Shown here: positions 1 through 5,602 of the stretch, in pieces
How positions within the stretch are numbered: the stretch's first letter is position 1
Layout of the letters: every line of letters starts with the position of its first letter
DNA from: JBEKEX01 sp050013615
Lineage (GTDB): Bacteria; Chloroflexota; Anaerolineae; Anaerolineales; Anaerolineaceae
Assembly (NCBI GenBank): GCA_050013615.1
Contig: JBEKEX010000097.1
Coordinates: forward strand, 1 to 9,537
Direction of reading: 5' to 3'
Length of the DNA: 9,537 bases
Translations under genes and position numbers: made by a program
Notes under the pieces: generated by a model
Database searches by the model: none
The model's input: the letters and a program-made list of their open reading frames with translations, nothing else
What the model was told of the DNA's origin: nothing

Positions 1-65
1 CAAGATAAATTTCTTTTGCCTTGGTGATGCGTTATTAATTTACACATTTTACACCTAGACTACCA

Positions 66-78
66 GAACACCCTGTTC
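66..78. other. short inverted repeat in left flank
   Basis: GAACA and TGTTC form a perfect 5-bp inverted repeat around CCC. It lies just beyond the carbamate kinase terminator, in AT-rich sequence that also has two tandem TTTACAC copies (39-45 and 48-54). This could be an operator for a gene beyond the left edge, but an inverted repeat this short is expected by chance. No coding region is supported in 1-98. Confidence 0.2.
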
Positions 79-98
79 CTTAACCCTGCGATATGCTT

Positions 99-131
99 AA
101 AAAATGTAGGGTGGGCAAATGCCCACCCTAC
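99..131 (-). terminator. intrinsic terminator after carbamate kinase
   Basis: Read on the minus strand, a perfect 11-bp GC-rich stem (106-116 with 121-131, arms GTAGGGTGGGC and GCCCACCCTAC, four-base loop) is followed after one A by six T (99-104). It begins 8 bases past the carbamate kinase stop codon, so it closes the five-gene operon. The near-perfect palindrome also resembles dispersed REP-type palindromes seen in many bacterial genomes, so it may be a repeat element recruited as a terminator. Confidence 0.88.
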
Positions 132-139
132 TTATTACA

Positions 140-1087
140 CTATGGTACGATCCACGTCCCAGTTTCGCCGCGAAGTGCACGGCCGATATTTTCAGGATTC
201 GTGATGATCGCCTGCTTGCCACCATTTTCGAGGTATTTCAAAATGGCCTGGACCTTGGGAAGCATGCTTCCCTTGGCAAATTGGCCCTCTTCCATGAACT
301 TCTTCGCTTCTGCCACTGTTAGCTTGTCCAACCACTTTTGATCCGGCTTATTGAAATTGATCGCCACTTTCTCGACAGCAGTGCTGATCATGAACAGATC
401 TGCTTTGATCAAATTCGCCAAGACCGAAGAGCCAAAATCCTTGTCGATGACAGCTTCGACGCCAATCAAATTACCTTTCTCATCTTCGATCACCGGGATG
501 CCACCACCGCCGACACCTACGACCACAAAGCCGTTATCGATCAAATTACGGATAGCAAAAGCCTCAACGATGCGCTGTGGAATCGGAGAAGCCACCACAC
601 GCCGCCAACCGCGACCGGCATCTTCGACCACCGTCCAACCCTCTTTGGCAGCATGTTCCTTGGCCGATTTTTCGTCCATAAAGGAACCAATCGGTTTGGA
701 AGGATTCGTGAAAGCCTTGTCTTTACGATCTACGATCGTCTGTGTGACGACGGCCACCGCTTCCTTTTTCATCCCGCGTTTGAGGAATTCATTGTGCAGC
801 GCCATGGCAAACATATATCCAATAGAACCTTGCGAATCTGCTCCGCAGAAATCCAAAGAAACCGGATGGAGTTCGTGCAGAGAGAGTTCCGAACGACGTA
901 GAATGAACCCAACCTGTGGGCCATTCCCATGGGTGACCACCACTTCCCAACCCTGCTCAATCATGTCTACGATGTGGTGCATTGATTCTTTGGCAGCATC
1001 ATATTGATCGGGGATCGACTTGTGCGTTTCATCCTTGATCAATGAATTGCCACCAACAGCAACTACTGCAACGCCTTTTTTTTCCAT
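140..1087 (-). CDS. arcC: carbamate kinase (catabolic, YqeA/ArcC type)
   Basis: Carbamate kinase in the catabolic direction converts carbamoyl phosphate plus ADP to ATP and carbamate, which breaks down to CO2 and ammonia; it is a soluble cytosolic enzyme. The 315-residue length is normal for the family. Visible family motifs are the N-terminal VAVGGNSL phosphate loop (residues 10-17), VTHGNGPQVG (51-60), KPIGSF (131-136), the glycine-rich GGGGIPV (193-199), AVIDKD (212-217) and GSMLPKV near the C terminus (273-279). The start is set by GGAG at 1097-1100, nine bases upstream of ATG. It is the last gene of the operon, 43 bases after the YgeW-like transcarbamylase and directly before a terminator. 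That neighbour suggests it spends carbamoyl phosphate made by phosphorolysis of ureido compounds. No arginine deiminase is present, so a classical arginine deiminase operon is unlikely. The family call is firm; the pathway is inferred. Confidence 0.95.
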   Translation of the reverse strand: MEKKGVAVVAVGGNSLIKDETHKSIPDQYDAAKESMHHIVDMIEQGWEVVVTHGNGPQVGFILRRSELSLHELHPVSLDFCGADSQGSIGYMFAMALHNEFLKRGMKKEAVAVVTQTIVDRKDKAFTNPSKPIGSFMDEKSAKEHAAKEGWTVVEDAGRGWRRVVASPIPQRIVEAFAIRNLIDNGFVVVGVGGGGIPVIEDEKGNLIGVEAVIDKDFGSSVLANLIKADLFMISTAVEKVAINFNKPDQKWLDKLTVAEAKKFMEEGQFAKGSMLPKVQAILKYLENGGKQAIITNPENIGRALRGETGTWIVP

Positions 1088-1130
1088 CTTTAATCACTCC
1101 GTTATTCTAATATTTCATTCGATAAAACGA

Positions 1131-2111
1131 TCATCCCATGGTCAAAGCCATGACGGCTTTTTGGGCATGCAGACGGTTTTCCGCCTCATCATACACCACG
1201 GACTGTTCGCCATCCATCACACCGTCGGTGACCTCGATATTGCGGTCGGCGGGCAGCGGGTGCATGTAGATGGCATCTCCCTTAGCCAGCTTCATGCGGC
1301 GCTCATCGGTGATCCAGCTCGAATACTTCTTGATAATCTTGGCGCCTTCTTCCTCATCCGGCGTGTGCACCATGGCGCCCCAACTCTTGGCGTAGATAAT
1401 ATCGGCATCTTTGAAAGCCGCATCCATATCATCGACCACTTCAAAACCCGTGCCGAATTTGCGGGCCTGTTCGCGCGCCTGGTCCATGATATCAGGCATC
1501 AAACGGAACTCCGGCGGATGCGCCAACACGACATCCATGCCAAAGCGCGGCATCTGCAAGATCAGACTCTGCGGGACCGACATTGGTTTCTGGTAGGAAG
1601 CCGCGTAGGCCCATGAAACCACCATCTTTTTACGGCGCAAGTCACGGCCTTTCTTCTCGACAATGGTCATCAGGTCGGCCAGGCACTGGAAGGGATGGTA
1701 GATATCGCATTGCATGTTCAAGACCGGCGACCGGGAGTATTTGGCCACTTCATTGAGGTATTTATTCCCTTCGCCCCAGGTCACGTGGCGGATGGCAATG
1801 CCATCGTAATAACGGCCAAGAATCTCACCGATCTCTTTGGGAGTATCGCCATGAGCGATCTGCGTTGTGCGTGATTCAATGAACGCCGCGTGCCCACCCA
1901 ACTGGGCCATACCCGCTTCGAAAGAGCCGCGTGTGCGGGTGCTGCTGAAGAAGAACAACATCGCCAGGGTTTTGTCGCGTAGGTAAGCGTGAGGTTCGTT
2001 CAATGCCCGCTTGCGCTTCAAATCGAAGGCGACTTCCAGGACGGTTTCGACTTCCTCTTTGCTCAAATCCAAATCGCCAATGACATCACGACCGTGTAAA
2101 AAAGTCTGCAT
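1131..2111 (-). CDS. ygeW: YgeW-like knotted carbamoyltransferase, substrate unknown
   Basis: A member of the aspartate/ornithine carbamoyltransferase superfamily, probably trimeric and cytosolic. It has the carbamoyl-phosphate loop SSTRTR (56-61), RH (108-109), HPFQ (139-142), and a C terminus DEAENRLHAQKA (308-319) of ornithine-transcarbamylase style. The middle (SYQKPMSVPQ, 172-181, then RFGMDVVLAHP) closely matches E. coli YgeW, whose proline-rich loop forms the knot. The ornithine-binding SMG loop is replaced by AKSWG (241-245), and the usual HCLP loop reads HPLPADR (284-290), so ornithine is an unlikely acceptor. At 326 residues it lacks the long insert that E. coli YgeW (about 396) carries before HCLP. 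I chose the ATG at 2109-2111 because AGGAG (2117-2121) lies five bases upstream; an earlier in-frame ATG at 2129 has only a GAGG directly abutting it and no usable spacing. A strong hairpin (2133-2161) precedes the ribosome site. It probably releases carbamoyl phosphate from a ureido compound; acetylornithine-type anabolic activity is the alternative. Confidence 0.8.
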   Translation of the reverse strand: MQTFLHGRDVIGDLDLSKEEVETVLEVAFDLKRKRALNEPHAYLRDKTLAMLFFFSSTRTRGSFEAGMAQLGGHAAFIESRTTQIAHGDTPKEIGEILGRYYDGIAIRHVTWGEGNKYLNEVAKYSRSPVLNMQCDIYHPFQCLADLMTIVEKKGRDLRRKKMVVSWAYAASYQKPMSVPQSLILQMPRFGMDVVLAHPPEFRLMPDIMDQAREQARKFGTGFEVVDDMDAAFKDADIIYAKSWGAMVHTPDEEEGAKIIKKYSSWITDERRMKLAKGDAIYMHPLPADRNIEVTDGVMDGEQSVVYDEAENRLHAQKAVMALTMG

Positions 2112-2132
2112 AATGACTCCTTTTCTCATCCT

Positions 2133-2161
2133 CTTGCGAAGGCTTTGTCAGCCTTCGCAAG
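2133..2161. repeat. perfect 12-bp inverted repeat between transcarbamylase genes
   Basis: Arms CTTGCGAAGGCT (2133-2144) and AGCCTTCGCAAG (2150-2161) are perfectly complementary around a five-base loop. It sits in the 67-base gap between the ATCase-like and YgeW-like genes, about a dozen bases upstream of the YgeW ribosome site. No T run follows on the minus strand, so it is not a classical intrinsic terminator for the operon. It could protect the 3' end of the upstream message, act as a processing site or attenuator, or be a REP-type dispersed palindrome. Confidence 0.75.
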
Positions 2162-2178
2162 GTTGATTTTTGACAATC

Positions 2179-3129
2179 TTATTCCGTGGCGCCCAACACC
2201 AGCGCCAGCAGAGCCATGCGCATCACCACGCCGTTGAAAGCTTCCTGCCAATAGCGTGACCAGCGGGTGATGTCCACATCGGGCGGAATCTCGTCCATGC
2301 GCGGCAGTGAGTGCAGCAGGATGGCATCCGATTTGGCCTTGCTTCCCAGCAGCTCGCGGGTGATCTTGTAGTTTGCGGGGGTCATGCCGTGGTCACCGGC
2401 TTCCTGGCGCGACTTGGTGTAATCAGGTTGCACCACCGGCTCAACCAGGATGACGTCGGCCTCGGCAATGGCTTGCTCGACGTGTTCGGCCTCTTTGAAG
2501 TTCAGATTGTACTGTTTGAGCTCGGCTTTAAACTCATCGGTCAGAGTCATTTCAGGAGGAGCCACATAGGTGATCGGGCAGTCGAATTGGGTCAACGCAT
2601 AAGACAATGAGTGCATGGTGCGCATGCGCATATCGCCCACGGCCATCCATTTCAAACCGTCGATGGTGCCTTTCTCCGTCAACACAGTGTAAAGGTCGGT
2701 CAGGATCTGCGTGGGGTGCTCGCCCCAGCCATCGCCGCAGTTGATCACGGGGACGGATGCCCATTTAGCCGCTTCCTGCGGTGCGCCTTGCTGGAAATGG
2801 CGCATGGCAATGACATCGCCGTAGAACTCGAGCATTTTTACGGTATCTTTAATGCTTTCCTGGTACCAGTCGCCGGCACGCGTCATCTTGGCATCCGAAA
2901 AACCGGTCACGTGGCCGCCCAGGCGGTGCATGGCCGCTTCATGAGCCAGGCGGGTGCGGGTGGAAGGCTGGTAGAAAGCCGTCACCAGGGTCTTCTCAGA
3001 CAGCATATCGCTATTGCGGCGTGATTTGGCAATGGGAGCCATTTCATCTGCAATTTCGAACACATGCATGAATTCCTGGCGTTCGAAATCCTTGAGTGAC
3101 AAAATATCTCGACCTAAAAAGCTGCGCAT
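2179..3129 (-). CDS. aspartate carbamoyltransferase-like protein, divergent acceptor site
   Basis: By sequence this belongs to the catalytic-subunit ATCase family: STRTR carbamoyl-phosphate loop (56-60), AMRHFQQGA (108-116), NCGDGWGEHPTQ (130-141), GDMRMRTMHSL (165-175), LLHSLPRMDEIPPDVD (271-286) and the C-terminal ALLALVLG (306-313). Length 316 is normal. The acceptor side differs from E. coli PyrB: the 80s loop reads DAKMTRAGDWYQ (79-90) with no counterpart of Ser80/Lys84, the position expected for Arg229 is Val232 in EPVVQ while the Gln231 counterpart (Gln234) remains, and HPLP is HSLP. Those residues hold aspartate in PyrB, so pyrimidine synthesis is doubtful; I leave the symbol blank. 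No regulatory chain or other pyrimidine gene is nearby. GGAG lies eight bases before the ATG. Placed between a GntR regulator and a second transcarbamylase, it is probably a catabolic enzyme that phosphorolyses a ureido acid. A genuine but divergent ATCase is the alternative. Confidence 0.82.
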   Translation of the reverse strand: MRSFLGRDILSLKDFERQEFMHVFEIADEMAPIAKSRRNSDMLSEKTLVTAFYQPSTRTRLAHEAAMHRLGGHVTGFSDAKMTRAGDWYQESIKDTVKMLEFYGDVIAMRHFQQGAPQEAAKWASVPVINCGDGWGEHPTQILTDLYTVLTEKGTIDGLKWMAVGDMRMRTMHSLSYALTQFDCPITYVAPPEMTLTDEFKAELKQYNLNFKEAEHVEQAIAEADVILVEPVVQPDYTKSRQEAGDHGMTPANYKITRELLGSKAKSDAILLHSLPRMDEIPPDVDITRWSRYWQEAFNGVVMRMALLALVLGATE

Positions 3130-3145
3130 CTTATATTCTCCTTAA

Positions 3146-3214
3146 TTATGATTTCTTTATTCTCAACATCGACATCAACATTATTTCGTTGTTCGTCATC
3201 AATTCGTAAAGCAT
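3146..3214 (-). other. possible 22-codon leader ORF, weakly supported
   Basis: The 126-base gap between the regulator and the ATCase-like gene contains a textbook AAGGAGG (3227-3233). The only ATG it could serve is 12 bases downstream, longer than usual, and opens a 22-codon methionine-rich ORF ending just before the ATCase-like ribosome site. The reading frame one step over stays open from inside the regulator gene to 3114 and gives a protein-like tail (KYALRIDDEQRNNVDVDVE), but has no usual start codon within the gap. Either may be noise. Confidence 0.15.
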
Positions 3215-3255
3215 ACTTGCCTTGAACCTCCTTGATTTCTATGTGTTTGCCCCGT

Positions 3256-4005
3256 TTACACCATAGCCGCCCCTCCCACTCGTCTGACCACGTGGAAGCG
3301 GAAATAACCCGGCAGGAAATAACTCTCCGAGAAATCCACCACATGCCCAGAAGTATCCATCAAACGAGAGAAGAATTTCAACAACACATCACCACGCTGG
3401 ATCTGTAGAGCGCGGGCAATCTCGGCCGGCGCTGCTACAGCCTGAATTTCAGATAAAGAATTTGCCAACGATGGCGTGCCACGCTGTAATAGACGGTCCA
3501 GAACCGAGCCGGTAAAACCTTCCTGCAGGTCATCGAGCATCAACATCGATTCGGGCAGTAAGTCGATCAAATAAGCCACCGGGCGATTTTCCGCCAAAAT
3601 GACGCGCGAGACAATCACTGCATCGGTGCCTTCCGGCACGCGCAATTCTTTCGCCTGCTCAGCGTTGGTGAGAGTCTTGGTGATTTTAAGGTTCCCCATC
3701 GAGACGTCCAAGTGAATTCGCTTCGCTTGCGTCTCGATGCTTTCCAGAACTTCCAGCCCGGTCTCGATGATCTTCGTGTGGCTCACCACGAACGTGCCTT
3801 TTCCCTGGCGCCGCCGGATCAAGCCCTGGCCTTCGAACGAGCGCATTGCTTCACGCAACGTGGCCCGCGAGACCCTTAACTGCTTGGCCAACTCCGGTTC
3901 GGAGGGCAGTTTATCACCCGGCTGGGCGGAAGTGATCAGAGTGGTTAACTCAGATTGCAGCCGTTGAAACGGGTGGTCGATCTCTTTTTTTATTTTTTGG
4001 GCCAT
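3256..4005 (-). CDS. GntR family regulator with UTRA ligand domain
   Basis: A 249-residue repressor-type protein. Residues 11-75 form a GntR winged helix-turn-helix (GDKLPSEPELAKQLRVS, then RATLREAM and the wing RRRQGKGTFV). Residues about 95-240 form a UTRA/HutC-type effector domain ending in the typical ESYFLPGYFRFHVV. UTRA domains bind small metabolites that release the protein from DNA. The start is the ATG at 4003-4005, four bases after GAGGGG; an in-frame ATG at 4026 has no ribosome site, so the seven extra residues are not counted. It is the second gene of the operon, 78 bases after the amidohydrolase, and the twin TTGTCTGACA repeats around the operon promoter (5525-5539, 5574-5588) have the short palindromic form of GntR operators. 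Autoregulation of the whole operon by a purine or ureide effector is inferred, not shown. Confidence 0.92.
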   Translation of the reverse strand: MAQKIKKEIDHPFQRLQSELTTLITSAQPGDKLPSEPELAKQLRVSRATLREAMRSFEGQGLIRRRQGKGTFVVSHTKIIETGLEVLESIETQAKRIHLDVSMGNLKITKTLTNAEQAKELRVPEGTDAVIVSRVILAENRPVAYLIDLLPESMLMLDDLQEGFTGSVLDRLLQRGTPSLANSLSEIQAVAAPAEIARALQIQRGDVLLKFFSRLMDTSGHVVDFSESYFLPGYFRFHVVRRVGGAAMV

Positions 4006-4044
4006 ATTTCCCCTCGTTGATTGCATCTCGAAATATCGTTTCTT

Positions 4045-4060
4045 ATTCCGTCACCGGAAT
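4045..4060 (-). other. intercistronic hairpin with GNRA-type loop
   Basis: Arms ATTCCG and CGGAAT form a perfect 6-bp stem; on the minus-strand message the loop is GUGA, a GNRA tetraloop, which favours an RNA hairpin over a protein-binding DNA site. It lies in the 78-base gap between the amidohydrolase stop and the regulator start, next to the palindrome AATTGCAATT (4068-4077). No T run follows, so it is not an intrinsic terminator. A role in message processing or stability is possible. Confidence 0.45.
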
Positions 4061-4083
4061 GAAAGTAAATTGCAATTGCCTTT

Positions 4084-5466
4084 TTATCCAACCAGCCGTT
4101 TCGCAGCCTGATTATGTTTCTCGATATTGCGCGGCAGATCCAATGTTTGCAGATGGCCATCTTTCACGATGATCTTTCCTCCCACAACGTTGTAAGCCAC
4201 GTTCTGGGGTGTGCAGAACAACAACGCCGCCACCGGATCGTGCAAAGCACCGGCGTAATCCAGACAATTCAAGTCAATGGAAAAGAAGTCAGCACATTTA
4301 CCGGGTTCCAAAGAGCCGATATCCTGACGCCCCAACACGGCTGCGCCGCCGATGGTAGCCAATTCCAACACTTCACGCGCGGTAATAATGGAGGGCGTAT
4401 CCTGTCCTGAAAGCGAGGCGCCTTCGATACCGGCACGCAACCTGGCCATCAACATGGCCTGGCGTGCCTCGCCCAGTAGATGCGAGCCATCATTGCTGGC
4501 AGAACCATCCACGCCCAGTCCAACCTTGACACCGGCTTCCATAAACTCACGTAGTGGAGCAATCCCCGACGCCAGGCGCATGTTCGAAGAAGGACAATGA
4601 GCCACGCCGCAACCGGTGCGTGCATAAACGTCCACTTCCTCTTTGCTGACGTGCACCGAATGGGCAAACCAAACGTCCTGCCCCACCCAATCGACCGACT
4701 GCATGTACGCCACAGGCCGATAACCGAATTGTTGCTGGCAAAATGCTTCCTCATCCTGTGTCTCTGCCAGGTGTGTGTGCAGATGCACGCCGTAATGCCT
4801 GGCCAACTCGGCACTCTTGCGCATCAACTCGCCCGTCACGCTAAACGGCGAACAAGGCGCCACAACGATCTGGGTCAGCGCGCCGGGTTTCGGGTCATGG
4901 TAACGCTCGATCAGGCGCACCGTATCTTCGAGGATGGCGTCTTCGCTGTCCACCACGCTATCGGGGGGCAGGCCGCCTTTGCTCTCGCCCAGGCTCATCG
5001 AGCCGCGCGAAGCCTGCAACCGCAGACCCACTTCTTTGGCAGCAGCAATCTCGTCATCCAATTTGGAACCGTTGGGGAAAAGATACAGATGATCCGAAGC
5101 TGTGGTGCAGCCGGAAAGTGCCAATTCCGTCAGTGCCGTCTGCGTAGAGATATAGATATCATCCGGTGTCATCTTGGCCCAGATGGGATACAGCGTCTTC
5201 AGCCAATTGAACAAATTGGCATTTTGCGCTGCCGGCACAGCACGCGTCAACGTTTGGTAGAAATGATGGTGAGTGTTGATCAAACCCGGCAGAACGATGT
5301 GCCCCTTTAAATCCAGGACAACATCCGCGGTTACAGGTAAATCTTCATTCTTTCCAACCACTTCGATAAAACCATCACGGGTAAATAAACCCCCATCCGC
5401 AATCTCACGCCGCTTGCCATCCATCGTGACCAGAACTGCTGCATGACGCACCAGAAGTGTGGCCAT
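4084..5466 (-). CDS. 8-oxoguanine deaminase-type amidohydrolase
   Basis: An amidohydrolase-superfamily deaminase of the TrzN/AtzB/guanine-deaminase group, cytosolic and metal dependent. The best match by motif is 8-oxoguanine deaminase, which hydrolyses 8-oxoguanine to urate and ammonia. Motifs in order: the metal site NTHHHFYQTLTR (64-75), SRGSMSLGES with GGLPP (153-168), VVAPCSPFSV (201-210), HLHTHLAET with metal His and acid Glu (228-236), WFAHSVH (266-272), CPSSNMRLASG (291-301) and GVDGSASND (318-326) with the catalytic Asp. Length 460 fits the family. The start at 5464-5466 is chosen because AAAAGGAG ends five bases upstream; an earlier ATG at 5496 lies inside a leader inverted repeat and lacks a ribosome site. 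It is the first gene of the operon, under the repeat-flanked promoter. Alternatives are isoxanthopterin deaminase, hydroxydechloroatrazine hydrolase or an SsnA-like aminohydrolase; the superfamily is certain and 8-oxoguanine the favoured substrate. Confidence 0.85.
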   Translation of the reverse strand: MATLLVRHAAVLVTMDGKRREIADGGLFTRDGFIEVVGKNEDLPVTADVVLDLKGHIVLPGLINTHHHFYQTLTRAVPAAQNANLFNWLKTLYPIWAKMTPDDIYISTQTALTELALSGCTTASDHLYLFPNGSKLDDEIAAAKEVGLRLQASRGSMSLGESKGGLPPDSVVDSEDAILEDTVRLIERYHDPKPGALTQIVVAPCSPFSVTGELMRKSAELARHYGVHLHTHLAETQDEEAFCQQQFGYRPVAYMQSVDWVGQDVWFAHSVHVSKEEVDVYARTGCGVAHCPSSNMRLASGIAPLREFMEAGVKVGLGVDGSASNDGSHLLGEARQAMLMARLRAGIEGASLSGQDTPSIITAREVLELATIGGAAVLGRQDIGSLEPGKCADFFSIDLNCLDYAGALHDPVAALLFCTPQNVAYNVVGGKIIVKDGHLQTLDLPRNIEKHNQAAKRLVG

Positions 5467-5486
5467 TAAAACTCCTTTTGGAAGTG

Positions 5487-5507
5487 CTTTTTGCAACCGG
5501 CAAAAAG
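5487..5507. other. leader inverted repeat of the operon
   Basis: CTTTTTGC (5487-5494) and GCAAAAAG (5500-5507) form a perfect 8-bp inverted repeat with a five-base loop, in the predicted 5' untranslated region of the amidohydrolase, about 13 bases upstream of its ribosome site. It could be a leader hairpin or a third protein site. It does not match a purine riboswitch as far as I can judge. Confidence 0.35.
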
Positions 5508-5524
5508 TAATTCACCGGACAGCG

Positions 5525-5539
5525 GTCAATTGTCTGACA
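5525..5539. promoter_or_regulatory. operator-like repeat O1 (start-site proximal)
   Basis: First copy of the 15-bp direct repeat GTCAATTGTCTGACA. Its core TTGTCTGACAG (5530-5540) is a one-mismatch palindrome about a central T. It falls just downstream of the predicted transcription start (about 5543), a repressing position. The presumed binder is the GntR regulator encoded in the same operon. Confidence 0.65.
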
Positions 5540-5549
5540 GCTTATCTAT

Positions 5550-5578
5550 AGTGTAATGAAGAATCGCAAAAAAGTCAA
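5550..5578 (-). promoter_or_regulatory. predicted sigma-70 promoter of the purine/ureide operon
   Basis: On the minus strand, TTGACT (-35, 5573-5578) and TACACT (-10, 5550-5555) are separated by 17 bases. The predicted start is near 5543, leaving a leader of about 75 bases before the amidohydrolase. Operator-like repeats touch both ends: O2 overlaps the -35 box and O1 covers the start region. Confidence 0.6.
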
Positions 5579-5589
5579 TTGTCTGACAA
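5574..5589. promoter_or_regulatory. operator-like repeat O2 (overlaps -35)
   Basis: Second copy of GTCAATTGTCTGACA (5574-5588). Its core TTGTCTGACAA (5579-5589) is a perfect 11-bp palindrome about the central T. The two copies are 49 bases apart start to start and identical over all 15 bases, which is very unlikely by chance in such a short region. Confidence 0.68.
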
Positions 5590-5602
5590 CATCAATATTG
5601 GA

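Noticed and set aside
1..98. Gene fragment or tRNA at the left edge
   Set aside because: No open frame with family resemblance and no cloverleaf could be drawn; it appears intergenic.
338..1007. Long plus-strand open frames opposite carbamate kinase
   Set aside because: They are antisense shadows of a gene with clear family motifs, have no plausible ribosome site and no recognisable domains.
1087..1131. Classical arginine deiminase (arcABC) operon
   Set aside because: Carbamate kinase and a transcarbamylase are adjacent, but no arginine deiminase or arginine/ornithine antiporter is present, and the transcarbamylase lacks the ornithine SMG and HCLP motifs.
2179..3129. Pyrimidine biosynthesis pyrB
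   Set aside because: No other pyrimidine gene is nearby, the operon is catabolic in make-up, and the aspartate-binding residues appear replaced.
4597..5310. 237-codon plus-strand open frame opposite the amidohydrolase
   Set aside because: It mirrors the coding pattern of the real gene; no domain, no promoter, and the opposite strand has a complete conserved enzyme.
5530..5557. Plus-strand promoter TTGTCT with TGTAAT reading toward folD
   Set aside because: It would only drive transcription antisense to folD, its boxes are weak, and the elements are better explained as operator and minus-strand promoter.
5467..5602. Purine riboswitch in the operon leader
   Set aside because: I see no three-way junction with the conserved purine riboswitch core; the repeats here are DNA-operator-like and placed around a promoter.
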